The position numbers and the translations under genes are program-made. A DNA stretch of 64,000 nt, taken from positions 23,298 to 87,297 of the forward strand of contig DATBLQ010000060.1 in assembly GCA_036555325.1 (NCBI GenBank), given 5' to 3'. This stretch comes from DATBLQ01 sp036555325 (lineage in GTDB: Bacteria > Pseudomonadota > Alphaproteobacteria > Rhizobiales > Aestuariivirgaceae). The notes below the pieces were generated by a model, which saw only the letters and a program-made list of their open reading frames with translations, did no database searches and was not told the origin of the DNA. Positions 35,057-43,873 of the stretch are shown here, in pieces; within the stretch, counting starts at the first letter, position 1; the number at the start of each line of letters is the position of its first letter.

Positions 35057-36293
35057 CAGCCGTAAGGAGAGCAATCGTGGCGGCGCCTATGAGGTAAATC
35101 GCGGGAACAATGTCGTTGCCGGATTTGTCGATGAGATACACACACAACATAGGAGCGGTACCGCCGAACAGGGCAATTGTCAGATTGTAGGTGGTTGCAA
35201 CTGCAGTGCACCGAACGGAAGCAGGGACCTGTTCCACCATCAGCGCCGGAACGACCCCAAGATACAGGCCGATGATCACGGTGAAACCAAACTGGGCCAA
35301 AAACACGTGGAGTTCGCTGGGTGAATGCAGAAGCAGGAATAACGGCCAAGACGAAGCGATGAGCAGCCCCATTGATGCATATACCAGAGGCTTGCGGCCG
35401 ATGCGGTCGGAGATGTAGCCCGCAGCAGGCATTACGAGCAAGAGAATCCCCATGTTCAGCGTGTTGATATCAAGCGCCCTAGCCGTGGAAATATGCGCCA
35501 CATCGTGCATGTATTGCACAAGATAGACATAAAGCATGTAAAAGCTGATCGCTGCCACCATATTCAGACCGACGATGTTGAGCATCGCTCGTCCTTCCTT
35601 GGTCACCGCCTGTAAAAATCGAAAGCCGCCCACGGCAGGCGCACCGTGAGGCATCGTGAAGTTGCGTCGCAGGTAAACACCGACCAGCGCAACGAGCACG
35701 CCTGAAAGAAAGGGCAGACGCCATCCCCAGGCTGCGATCTGGTCTTCGCTGAGGGTGGTGAAAAGGATCGCGCCTACGGCCGAACCCAGCATGTTTCCCG
35801 CTGTCGCACTGAAACAGGCCCACGAGCCTCTAAACGCGCGGCTACGAGGGGGAGCCGTTTCCACGAGCACGACGATCGAGCAGGCATATTCGCCTCCCAC
35901 GGCCAATCCTTGAACCATCCGGCAGGCGACCATCAGAATTGGAGCGAAGACCCCTCCCGTTTCATAGGTTGGAAGCAACCCTATTCCTAAAGTCGACACG
36001 GCCATGAGGCCAATTGACAGGTAGAGTGCTATGCCGCGCCCAAATCGATCGCCGACATATCCGAAGACGACGCCACCCAATGGCCTCATCAGAAATCCGG
36101 CAGCAAACACGCCGAGCGCCGCAATTAACGAGGCCGATGAGTCGATAGCGGGAAAGAAGAGTTTTCCGATCACCGCAGCGAGAAAGCCGTAAACGGCAAA
36201 GTCGAACCACTCGACCACATTGCCGATAACGCTGGCCGCGATGGTGCGACGTGATACCGAGGACGGCAGCACAGCTGCGTACGATATGGACAT
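35016..36293 (-). CDS. MFS transporter, metabolite:H+ symporter (MHS) type
   Basis: 425-residue transporter with about twelve membrane segments. The N-terminal signature of the metabolite:proton symporter family is present (GNVVEWFDFAVYGFLAAVI), as are the DxxGRR-like loop GYVGDRFGRGIALYLS and the second-half repeat SDRIGRKPLVYAS. Relatives take up citrate, ketoglutarate, proline/betaine or shikimate. It lies 121 bases downstream of the acylphosphatase gene and is convergent with lipB. Confidence 0.9.
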   Translation of the reverse strand: MSISYAAVLPSSVSRRTIAASVIGNVVEWFDFAVYGFLAAVIGKLFFPAIDSSASLIAALGVFAAGFLMRPLGGVVFGYVGDRFGRGIALYLSIGLMAVSTLGIGLLPTYETGGVFAPILMVACRMVQGLAVGGEYACSIVVLVETAPPRSRAFRGSWACFSATAGNMLGSAVGAILFTTLSEDQIAAWGWRLPFLSGVLVALVGVYLRRNFTMPHGAPAVGGFRFLQAVTKEGRAMLNIVGLNMVAAISFYMLYVYLVQYMHDVAHISTARALDINTLNMGILLLVMPAAGYISDRIGRKPLVYASMGLLIASSWPLFLLLHSPSELHVFLAQFGFTVIIGLYLGVVPALMVEQVPASVRCTAVATTYNLTIALFGGTAPMLCVYLIDKSGNDIVPAIYLIGAATIALLTAARMQETAFRELRR

Positions 36294-36414
36294 GATGGGA
36301 GAGCCCCCGCTCTATGAACTGATTAGGGTTAGGGCATAAGAGTTGAAGAAGAGTCAATGCTTCTCTTCGACAGACATCTTCTCCGCGCGCGATTCCGACA
36401 GCCGGTAGTTGATT

Positions 36415-36696
36415 CTAGGAGGTCGGCAGAACCTGGAAATCTTCCCCCGCCCAACCATAGGAGGAAACTTCAATATCGCTCACGATTGCCAGGCGTGGTC
36501 CCTGCCTGCAAAGCGATAGCACTCGGTCGACTTCCTCGTTGCCGCCCGAGAGCACAAGTTCAACGCTGCCATCACGGAGATTTCGAACATACCCTTTCAG
36601 TCCGGACGAAAGCGCCTGTCTCTCGGCCCAATCACGGTAGCCAACGCCCTGCACGCGCCCGCGGATGATTGCTCTAACTACCTTGTTAACCGCCAT
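36415..36696 (-). CDS. acyP: Acylphosphatase
   Basis: 93-residue enzyme that hydrolyses acyl phosphates. The catalytic Arg is in GRVQGVGYRDW and the catalytic Asn in GYVRNLRDGSVE, both in the expected places, and the length is typical. I start it at the ATG at 36696 (MAVNKVVRAI); a TTG six codons earlier is also in frame. Confidence 0.92.
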   Translation of the reverse strand: MAVNKVVRAIIRGRVQGVGYRDWAERQALSSGLKGYVRNLRDGSVELVLSGGNEEVDRVLSLCRQGPRLAIVSDIEVSSYGWAGEDFQVLPTS

Positions 36697-36848
36697 AATC
36701 AGCGCTTTTTCCAAGCCAGTTCTGCATGAACGGTTGTTAACATCGGCTATCAGGTTCAGTTCAGTCTGACAAAGCTACAAAAGGTGCCATCAATGGTGAT
36801 CGGAAGGCAATGATGCTCGAGATCGCCGCATGGAAGGGAGAGTTTACT

Positions 36849-37100
36849 ATGATCCGCGCTTCTCTGATCGGTCTTGCCACAGCCGCCGCTTTGATAACTG
36901 GAGCTTCATCCGCTTCGGCTGGTTCGAATTTTAGCATCCACATCGGTGGCCCCGGTTACGGTTTCTATCCTGGCTACTACGGCAGTCCCGCTTATTCGCC
37001 GTTTTATGATGACGACTGTCATTATGTGAAGAAGAAGATTTGGGTGAAGAAGAACGGGATGTGGAAGAAAAAGTGGGTGACCAAGCTCGTATGCTACTAA
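36849..37100 (+). CDS. Small secreted Tyr/Gly-rich protein with basic tail
   Basis: 83-residue protein with a clear Sec signal peptide (MIRASLIGLATAAALITGAS, cleavage likely after SSASA). The mature chain of about 60 residues has a Gly/Tyr/Pro-rich first half (GGPGYGFYPGYYGSPAY), an acidic turn with a Cys (DDDCHYV), then a Lys/Trp-rich tail (KKKIWVKKNGMWKKKW) ending in a second Cys (LVCY). A disulfide between the two Cys is plausible. A GGGAG ribosome site precedes this ATG, which is why I chose it over the longer frame from 36810. Short secreted proteins of this composition are common and uncharacterised in rhizobia; the function is unknown. Confidence 0.75.
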   Translation: MIRASLIGLATAAALITGASSASAGSNFSIHIGGPGYGFYPGYYGSPAYSPFYDDDCHYVKKKIWVKKNGMWKKKWVTKLVCY

Positions 37101-37177
37101 GTAAGAAACCCCTGAAGCCTCCGGGATCCTAACAAGCGTCCCTACCGCACCCTCCCGAAACCGGAAGCTTCAGTTTT

Positions 37178-37214
37178 GGCCGGCCGCCCTCCCCTAGGCG
37201 GCCGCGCCTTTTTT
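37178..37214 (+). terminator. Rho-independent terminator after the small secreted protein
   Basis: GC-rich stem: GGC plus CGGCCGCC (37178-37188) pairs with GGCGGCCG plus GCC (37197-37208, one bulged C), with an 8-base loop, followed by six T residues at 37209-37214. Confidence 0.85.
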
Positions 37215-37262
37215 AGGACATCGTCCCAATGCGTGAGCGATTTTTGTTACTGGTTTGCATGC

Positions 37263-39269
37263 TCATTCAAATTCCATGATCACCGCATCAAAAGCGAGAG
37301 TATCGCCCGGAGCGGCACGTAGGTTCTTCACTCGGCAATCGCGCTCGGCTCGCAGCACATTCTGCATTTTCATTGCTTCGATTACGGCAAGACTGTCGCC
37401 GGCTTTGACATCCTGCCCATCGGTCACAAGAATCGACACAACTAGACCCGGCATCGGGCATCGCAGATCATGGCAGAGCTTTCCCACAGTTTTTGGAGGA
37501 ACCAGCCTGGCGAGCTGCAGCTGCCGCTCGCTCTGCACATTCGCTGTTACCGAGGCTCCCCGATGCTCCAGTCTGTAGCCGTGGGGCAACCGCTCAACCT
37601 GTACGCTGATGAATTCGTCATTTATCTCTCCCTGCCACACGGGCTGGCCCGGAGCCCATTTGCTTCGGACAACAAGTGCGTTGTTCAACGCCTTATGAAC
37701 CACAGACAGGCCGTTTGCATTTTGCGTTAATTCGATCGGATAGATCTTGTTGGCCAGTTTGACGACTCGCCGCTCCGTAGCTTTGATGCGCCGGGGGGTG
37801 AGCTGGCCGCTCACCCGGTGCCGCCGCTCGCTCTCCCGATGGTCCATGGCGCCAGCAACTGCAAGCAGCTTCAACTCAAGGTCTCGGTCGAGACTTACTC
37901 CCATGAACCTGCTCGGAAATTCGGACTCGATGAAGCCTGTAGAGATGTTGCCGCTTCTCCAGTTTTTGTTCCCCATCACGGCGGCCAGAAATTGGATGTT
38001 ATGGCGTATGCCGTCGATGTAGAAGGTGTCGAGCGCAGCCGCCATCGCCTCAATTGCCACCGGTCGACTTCCTGCATGCACTACAAGCTTTGCAATGATA
38101 GGGTCATAGTAAACTGGTATCTCGCCACCCTCATAAACACCGCTGTCGAGCCTGACTGTAACGCCTCTCGCTGACTGGCCTTCTTTCGGCGGGCGATAGG
38201 TCTTGAGCCTGCCGCTCGACGGCATGAAGCCGCGAAATGGATCTTCGGCATAGATGCGGCTTTCGATTGCCCACCCTTTCGATTGCACATCACCTTGTTT
38301 GAGTGCAAGAGACTCCCCAGCAGCGATGCGGATCATCTGTTCGACAAGATCTGTGCCGGTGACAAGCTCGGTGACCGGATGCTCAACCTGCAGGCGGGTA
38401 TTCATCTCCAGGAAGTAAAATGACCTGTCTTGCCCAGCCACAAATTCCACTGTGCCGGCCGAGTCATAGTTTACCGCGCGGGCCAACTTGATCGCCTGCT
38501 CGCACATGGCTTGACGTGTTGCTTCATCAAGCAGTGGCGAAGGGGCCTCCTCGACGATTTTCTGATTGCGCCTTTGGATCGAGCATTCGCGCTCGCCCAG
38601 ATGAATGATGTTACCGCGCTTATCGCCGAGAATCTGGATCTCGATATGCCGTGGATTGACAATGTATTTCTCGATGAACACCCGATCATCACCGAAGGCG
38701 GACGCTGCTTCCGCACGCGCACGCTCAAGTGCCTCGTCCATTTCTGCAGCCGAGTACGCGATGCGCATGCCCTTGCCGCCGCCCCCTGCCGAGGCTTTTA
38801 TCATCACCGGATAGCCGATTTGCTTCGCAATGCGGGCCGCTTCTGCGCCATTACTGACCGAGCCAATATGGCCCGCCACCGTTGACACATTGGCAGCTGA
38901 GGCCAACTTCTTTGATTCGATCTTGTCGCCCATTGCCTCCATAGCGCGCGGATTGGGACCGATGAAAACTATTCCTTCCGCAGCGAGTGCATTGGCAAAA
39001 CTCGCCTGCTCTGACAGAAATCCGTAGCCAGGATGCACTGCGTCGGCTTGAGTGCGCTTGCATGCTTCGATAATCCGCTCCATCGAAAGGTAAGACTGAG
39101 CGGCAGGTGAAGGCCCTATGTGCACGGCCTCGTCCGCCATTCTCACATGCAGGGCACGAGCATCGGCCGTAGAATAGACGGCGACCGTTGCAATACCCAA
39201 GCGCTGCGCCGTTCGGTTAATTCGGCAGGCGATTTCGCCGCGATTGGCAATCAATATTTTCTTGAACAT
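37263..39269 (-). CDS. pccA: Propionyl-CoA carboxylase alpha (biotin carboxylase + carrier) subunit
   Basis: 668-residue biotin-dependent carboxylase subunit. Biotin carboxylase starts ILIANRGEIACRINRTAQRL, with ATP-grasp KASAGGGGKGMRIAY and EMNTRLQVEHPVTE. A middle BT-type domain follows, then the biotinyl domain near the C-terminus with the biotin Lys in EAMKMQN near residue 633. The length and middle domain fit PccA. The beta subunit is at 41519-43051, separated by two opposite-strand genes (rimO and the DUF2199 gene). The pair makes methylmalonyl-CoA from propionyl-CoA. It is divergent from rimO. Confidence 0.92.
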   Translation of the reverse strand: MFKKILIANRGEIACRINRTAQRLGIATVAVYSTADARALHVRMADEAVHIGPSPAAQSYLSMERIIEACKRTQADAVHPGYGFLSEQASFANALAAEGIVFIGPNPRAMEAMGDKIESKKLASAANVSTVAGHIGSVSNGAEAARIAKQIGYPVMIKASAGGGGKGMRIAYSAAEMDEALERARAEAASAFGDDRVFIEKYIVNPRHIEIQILGDKRGNIIHLGERECSIQRRNQKIVEEAPSPLLDEATRQAMCEQAIKLARAVNYDSAGTVEFVAGQDRSFYFLEMNTRLQVEHPVTELVTGTDLVEQMIRIAAGESLALKQGDVQSKGWAIESRIYAEDPFRGFMPSSGRLKTYRPPKEGQSARGVTVRLDSGVYEGGEIPVYYDPIIAKLVVHAGSRPVAIEAMAAALDTFYIDGIRHNIQFLAAVMGNKNWRSGNISTGFIESEFPSRFMGVSLDRDLELKLLAVAGAMDHRESERRHRVSGQLTPRRIKATERRVVKLANKIYPIELTQNANGLSVVHKALNNALVVRSKWAPGQPVWQGEINDEFISVQVERLPHGYRLEHRGASVTANVQSERQLQLARLVPPKTVGKLCHDLRCPMPGLVVSILVTDGQDVKAGDSLAVIEAMKMQNVLRAERDCRVKNLRAAPGDTLAFDAVIMEFE

Positions 39270-39388
39270 GAAGCTGGGCCAAGTCCTGATCGTTGTCCGG
39301 TTTTAACCGCTGGCCAGCCGGTCGTAAACTCGTCACGCCGGGAAATGTGCATTTGCCCTGGTCTTCGCACTCCTATATGCATTCAGGC

Positions 39389-40711
39389 ATGAACAAGCCC
39401 GTACCTACCATCGGCCTCGTCAGCCTCGGCTGTCCGAAGGCGCTCGTTGATTCGGAGCGCATCCTGACTCACCTTCGCGCCGAAGGGTATCTTTTCTCAG
39501 GCAGCTTTGAGGGCGCTGATCTGGTGATTGTTAACACTTGCGGCTTTATCGACAGCGCTAAGGCAGAGTCGCTCGCCGCAATCGGCGAAGCCATGAACAA
39601 AAACGGCCAGGTTATCGTCACAGGCTGTATGGGGAAGGAAGCCGACCAGATTAGGGATGCTTATCCGGGAGTCCTGGCGATCACAGGGCCGCATCAGTAC
39701 GAAGCGGTGGTTGGCGCCGTCCATCAAGTCATTCCGCCGCGACACGACCCCAAGTTCGATCTGGTTCCACCGCACGGCTTGAAGCTAACGCCCAAGCATT
39801 ATTCATATTTGAAAATTTCTGAAGGCTGCAACAATCGTTGCTCTTTCTGCATCATCCCATCTCTCAGAGGCGACCTGGTAAGCCGCCCTGTCGCGGGAGT
39901 GCTCTACGAAGCCGAGCGGCTCGTCCGGGCAGGCGTTAAAGAGCTGCTGGTCATCTCTCAGGACACCAGTGCCTACGGGACCGATCTGAAATACGCATCG
40001 AGCAGGTTTCATGGGCGGGAAGTCAGGGCGAAGTTCGCCGATCTGGCAAGGGAGCTCGGCAATTTGGGAATTTGGATTCGGTTGCATTACGTTTATCCCT
40101 ATCCCCATGTGGATGAGATCATCCCGTTGATGGCCGATGGCAAGCTACTTCCGTATCTCGACATACCGTTTCAGCATGCCTCACCGAGCATCTTGAAGGC
40201 CATGCGACGGCCTGCGAAGCAGGAAAAGACCCTTGAACGCATTGCCGACTGGCGAAAGATTTGTCCGGATATCGCCATAAGATCGACGTTTATCGTCGGC
40301 TTCCCTGGCGAAACCGATGAGGATTTCACAGTCCTCCTCGATTGGTTGAAAGAGGCGCGGCTAGAGCGGGTCGGCTGCTTCAAATACGAGCCCGTGAAAG
40401 GCGCACGGGCCAACGATCTTGCTTCGCCGGTTCCTGACGACATCAAGGTAGAACGCTGGCACCGACTCATGCAGACCCAGCAAAAGATCAGCATTGAAAA
40501 TCTCAAGCGAAAGGTTGGTCGGAAAACCGACGTGCTCATTGATGAGATCGACGAGGCACGCAGTGAGGCGGTGGCCCGCACCCCCTGGGATGCTCCAGAA
40601 ATTGACGGCAACATCCTTGTACCCATGAGGCCCGGCATGGCAGTCGGAGATTTGATTAAGGTTCGCGTAACGAACGCCGGAAACTATGACCTCCTGGGTG
40701 AGGTAGACTAA
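39389..40711 (+). CDS. rimO: Ribosomal protein S12 methylthiotransferase
   Basis: 440-residue radical-SAM enzyme that methylthiolates an aspartate of ribosomal protein S12. It shows the N-terminal cluster-binding domain (GLVSLGCPKALVDSE, VNTCGFIDSAK and VTGCMGKEA supply three Cys), the radical-SAM motif CNNRCSFC near residue 147, and a C-terminal TRAM domain. I start it at the ATG at 39389 (MNKPVPTIGL); the frame is open 96 bases further and an in-frame ATG lies at 39377. Confidence 0.95.
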   Translation: MNKPVPTIGLVSLGCPKALVDSERILTHLRAEGYLFSGSFEGADLVIVNTCGFIDSAKAESLAAIGEAMNKNGQVIVTGCMGKEADQIRDAYPGVLAITGPHQYEAVVGAVHQVIPPRHDPKFDLVPPHGLKLTPKHYSYLKISEGCNNRCSFCIIPSLRGDLVSRPVAGVLYEAERLVRAGVKELLVISQDTSAYGTDLKYASSRFHGREVRAKFADLARELGNLGIWIRLHYVYPYPHVDEIIPLMADGKLLPYLDIPFQHASPSILKAMRRPAKQEKTLERIADWRKICPDIAIRSTFIVGFPGETDEDFTVLLDWLKEARLERVGCFKYEPVKGARANDLASPVPDDIKVERWHRLMQTQQKISIENLKRKVGRKTDVLIDEIDEARSEAVARTPWDAPEIDGNILVPMRPGMAVGDLIKVRVTNAGNYDLLGEVD

Positions 40712-40725
40712 GCGTTATGTGATAG

Positions 40726-40737
40726 TGAAAATTTTCA
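40726..40737. other. 12-bp perfect palindrome downstream of rimO
   Basis: The bases TGAAAATTTTCA form a perfect palindrome 15 bases past the rimO stop, in the 222-base gap before the DUF2199 gene. It could be an operator or chance AT-rich symmetry. The rest of the gap shows nothing I can assign. Confidence 0.3.
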
Positions 40738-40933
40738 TCGATCTGTGAAACCAGCGATTAAGACTAAGAATAGAACAGCTCAGCAGAGGGCGTAGTCAGC
40801 GCTGTCCGTCTGCTCTCAATCAGCCTTGCAACGGCAGAATTCTCACCTTTTTGCCACCTTACCTGTGCCCCTGCCCTTCACTCATCCCTTAGTTTTTGCT
40901 GCGACTCTCCCGGCGTGAATGATGGAGTGAATA

Positions 40934-41485
40934 ATGAACGTCGTACCTTTGTTCGGTGGGAGAATCAGCGAAGCAAAGTTCCGATACAAATGCGCCTCGT
41001 GCGATCAGATCCATGAGGGCCTGCCGGACATTACGTTCGAAATGCCCGATGTTTGCCATGATATCGGTCCGAAGAAGCGCATTGAGCAAGTTTTGCTGAC
41101 AAGCGATTTCTGCATTCTGAATGGCAGGCACTATTTTGTGCGTTGCGTGATGGAAGCTCCGGTGCATGGCTTCGCGCAGCGTTTCGGCTGGGGGGTTTGG
41201 TGCAGCGTCGACTGGAAGACTTATAAGCTTTGCTGGGATCGCTTCGAGGAGGATGACAACACCGAGCTATTGCCTCTCGCAGGCAAGCTAGCGAACAATC
41301 TACGTCACTATTCCGACACTCTCGGCCGTTCCTGCACCATCTATTTGCAGAACGACCGGATGCGACCCTTGGCCTTTCTGGAGAACCAAGACCACCCGTT
41401 GGCAATTCATCAGCGCGAAGGAATGTCGCTCGAGGAAGCCATCGCCCAGGCGCGGGAAATCGGCGCAGTTCTGATTACGGCATGA
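40934..41485 (+). CDS. DUF2199 family protein
   Basis: 183-residue cytosolic protein whose N-terminus (RYKCASCDQIHEGLPDITF) matches the DUF2199 pattern of a CxxC zinc-like knuckle followed by His and LP. The rest includes GFAQRFGWGVWCSVDW and an N/R-rich block around RPLAFLENQDHPLA, also typical. The function of the family is unknown. The gene is a solo unit between rimO and pccB, with a near-perfect hairpin directly after its stop. Confidence 0.78.
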   Translation: MNVVPLFGGRISEAKFRYKCASCDQIHEGLPDITFEMPDVCHDIGPKKRIEQVLLTSDFCILNGRHYFVRCVMEAPVHGFAQRFGWGVWCSVDWKTYKLCWDRFEEDDNTELLPLAGKLANNLRHYSDTLGRSCTIYLQNDRMRPLAFLENQDHPLAIHQREGMSLEEAIAQAREIGAVLITA

Positions 41486-41489
41486 TCCA

Positions 41490-41506
41490 TGGGCCCGCCG
41501 GGCCCA
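41490..41506. terminator. Hairpin between convergent DUF2199 and pccB genes
   Basis: Perfect 7-bp GC-rich inverted repeat (TGGGCCC and GGGCCCA) around GCC, located in the 33-base gap between two converging stop codons. No T run follows on either strand, so it may be a weak bidirectional terminator or an mRNA 3' end protector. Confidence 0.45.
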
Positions 41507-41518
41507 CTGTGGGACTCA

Positions 41519-43051
41519 TCAGAGTGGGATGTTGTCGTGTTTTTTCCAGGGATTTTCCAGTTTCTTGTTCCGCAGCATGTTAAGCGCGCGGGAGATACGC
41601 TTGCGCGTTGAATGCGGCATGATCACCTCGTCGATAAAACCGCGCTCTGCGGCCACGAAAGGATTGGCGAAGCGCGCCTCGTATTCCTTGATCCGCGCCT
41701 CGATCTTGTTTCGATCAGCAAGCTCGGATCGGTAGATGATTTCGGCCGCGCCCTTTGGTCCCATTACTGCAATCTCGGCTGTGGGCCAGGCATAGTTGAC
41801 ATCGCCGCGAATATGCTTGGATGACATGACAACATAGGCTCCGCCATATCCTTTCCGCGTGATGACGGTGACCTTTGGCACGGTAGCTTCCGAATAGGCA
41901 AACAACAACTTGGCGCCATGCTTTATAAGTCCACCATACTCTTGCGCGGTGCCGGGCAGAAATCCGGGCACATCAACAAAGGTTACGATAGGAATATTGA
42001 AGCAATCGCAAAATCTGACGAACCGCGCTGCTTTGCGCGAACAATCGCTGTCCAAAACTCCGGCCAGCACCATCGGCTGGTTTGCCACGAAACCAACCGT
42101 ATAGCCTTCCATCCTCCCAAACCCGACGATGATGTTCTTGGCGTGCGCTTCCTGGATTTCGAAGAAATCGCCCTCATCGACCACTTTAACAATCAGCTCT
42201 TTCATGTCGTAAGCCTGATTGGGATTTGCCGGAACGAGGGTATCCAGAGCCACCTCCGAGCGCTCCGCCTCGTCGTCCGTCGGCCAATGCGGCACTGGCG
42301 TTGTGTTGGATGAGGGCAGGAAATCGACAAGCCTGCGCATCTGCAAAAGCGCCTCCGGGTCGTTGTCGTAGGCGTGATCGGCGATCGACGACCTCACAGT
42401 GTGAACCGATGCGCCGCCTAGCTGCTCGGCCGTGACCGACTCGTTGGTTACTGTTTTCACCACATCAGGCCCGGTCACGAACATATAGCTCGTATCCTTC
42501 ACCATGAAAATGAAGTCGGTCATCGCCGGCGAATAAACATCTCCGCCCGCGCATGGACCCATGATTACCGATATCTGCGGGACTACACCCGATGCCTGAA
42601 CGTTGAGAGCAAACACCTCCCCGTACCCTCCAAGGGCGTCCACCCCTTCCTGGATACGGGCGCCGCCAGCGTCAAAAAGCCCGATGATAGGTGCGCGGTT
42701 ACGAATGGCCATGGTTTGAATCTTGGTGATTTTGCGGGCGTGCGCCTCTGAAAGCGAACCGCCGAAAACCGTGAAATCCTTGGCGAAGACGTAGACCAGC
42801 CTGCCACTGATTGTTCCCCAACCAGTTACAACCCCATCGCCCGAGATTTTCTGCTGGGCCATTCCGAATTCGACACAGCGATGCTCAACGAACATATCGA
42901 ATTCTTCAAACGACCCCTCGTCTAATAGGAGATCAAGACGCTCTCGTGCTGTAAGCTTGCCGCGAGCGTGCTGTGCATCGATTCGCTTCTGACCTCCGCC
43001 GAGCCGCGCATTGGCTCGCCGTTTTTCCAGCTGCTCAAGTATCTCATGCAT
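41519..43051 (-). CDS. pccB: Propionyl-CoA carboxylase beta (carboxyltransferase) subunit
   Basis: 510-residue carboxyltransferase, the usual PccB length when started at the ATG at 43051 (MHEILEQLEKRRANARLGGG). Characteristic blocks are ARGKLTARERLDLLLDEGSF, MGPCAGGDVYSPAMTDFIFM, the acyl-CoA-site region VNYAWPTAEIAVMGPKGAAE and RKGYGGAYVVMSSKH. It carboxylates propionyl-CoA using biotin loaded by PccA. A frame open to 43141 adds residues without family similarity. It follows the ATP12 chaperone gene by about 100 bases on the same strand. Confidence 0.94.
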   Translation of the reverse strand: MHEILEQLEKRRANARLGGGQKRIDAQHARGKLTARERLDLLLDEGSFEEFDMFVEHRCVEFGMAQQKISGDGVVTGWGTISGRLVYVFAKDFTVFGGSLSEAHARKITKIQTMAIRNRAPIIGLFDAGGARIQEGVDALGGYGEVFALNVQASGVVPQISVIMGPCAGGDVYSPAMTDFIFMVKDTSYMFVTGPDVVKTVTNESVTAEQLGGASVHTVRSSIADHAYDNDPEALLQMRRLVDFLPSSNTTPVPHWPTDDEAERSEVALDTLVPANPNQAYDMKELIVKVVDEGDFFEIQEAHAKNIIVGFGRMEGYTVGFVANQPMVLAGVLDSDCSRKAARFVRFCDCFNIPIVTFVDVPGFLPGTAQEYGGLIKHGAKLLFAYSEATVPKVTVITRKGYGGAYVVMSSKHIRGDVNYAWPTAEIAVMGPKGAAEIIYRSELADRNKIEARIKEYEARFANPFVAAERGFIDEVIMPHSTRKRISRALNMLRNKKLENPWKKHDNIPL

Positions 43052-43150
43052 GGCTTGGCCCTTCCATTTTGGCCCAGAGGAGCTCCGTCCTCGTGAACCG
43101 CCAGTCCCCTTTGAGGGGCATGAAAGAGATGGGCCTGTCAAGCATCCTCG

Positions 43151-43873
43151 CTACACTGTTGCTCTTGCGCGGTGCGAAAGCAGTTGAAGCAGTCTAACGG
43201 CCGAGTCGAATTCATGTTTTCGATGCGAGCGACGCTCCTCCGCCTCTTTATCACTACCCCATTGCTGGATTTGCCAGTCCTCGTCGACATGTGCTGCAAG
43301 CCAAGCCGCGTTAGGTTCGAGCGACCCGGCCTCGATGGCAAGGGCGATGAGAGCCGAGCCTGTCACTGTCGCAATATTGTGCAGAGCACACAGCCCCATG
43401 GGATCAAATTGTTGCAAGTAGCGAGTGGTCGCGCCCAGGGCTTCATCCGGTTGGGCGCAGTGGGAGATACCTTTCACGGCAAGAAAAGTGGCTCCCAGGT
43501 ATTCCGCAGCCCAACTGAGTATGGGGTCCCAATGTTCCTCCTCCCGGATGACCAGGCCTGTAGGTGCACTCGCTCGATAGCAGACAAGGTCACTGCTCGC
43601 ATAGTCAACGATCTCCCGAATTATGCGCATCTCCCGACCTCCAACCCGATCGATTGCCGTATTGGCGAGCCTTGTTAGTGGCATGGTCGATGGATCGATC
43701 TGGTCGCCTTGCGCGCGCCATTCTTTCGCGATGGCTTCGGCGAGCTCCGACGTCGGCACGGCGAGATCGTTTATCAGGGGCGTTTTCAATGGGCGCTTAT
43801 CAAGCTCAATACGGAAGGGTCCACTGCCTGTCACTTCCACTGTTCGGTAGAATTTCGACCGCCCTTTCCTCAC
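43151..43873 (-). CDS. ATP12-family F1-ATPase assembly chaperone
   Basis: 240-residue soluble protein of the ATP12 family, known from mitochondria as the chaperone of the F1 alpha subunit and conserved in alphaproteobacteria. Recognisable blocks are FRIELDKRPLKTPL near the N-terminus, AKEWRAQGDQIDPSTMPLTRLANTA split across the family core, and DLVCYRA further on. The GTG start overlaps the rluC-like stop as GTGA. Neighbourhood with rluC and pccB is typical of alphaproteobacteria; no ATP synthase genes are in the window. Confidence 0.9.
   Translation of the reverse strand: MRKGRSKFYRTVEVTGSGPFRIELDKRPLKTPLINDLAVPTSELAEAIAKEWRAQGDQIDPSTMPLTRLANTAIDRVGGREMRIIREIVDYASSDLVCYRASAPTGLVIREEEHWDPILSWAAEYLGATFLAVKGISHCAQPDEALGATTRYLQQFDPMGLCALHNIATVTGSALIALAIEAGSLEPNAAWLAAHVDEDWQIQQWGSDKEAEERRSHRKHEFDSAVRLLQLLSHRARATV

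Noticed and set aside
40738..40933. Possible promoter or small RNA in the rimO-DUF2199 gap
   Set aside because: No clear promoter, hairpin-T run or conserved motif could be supported.
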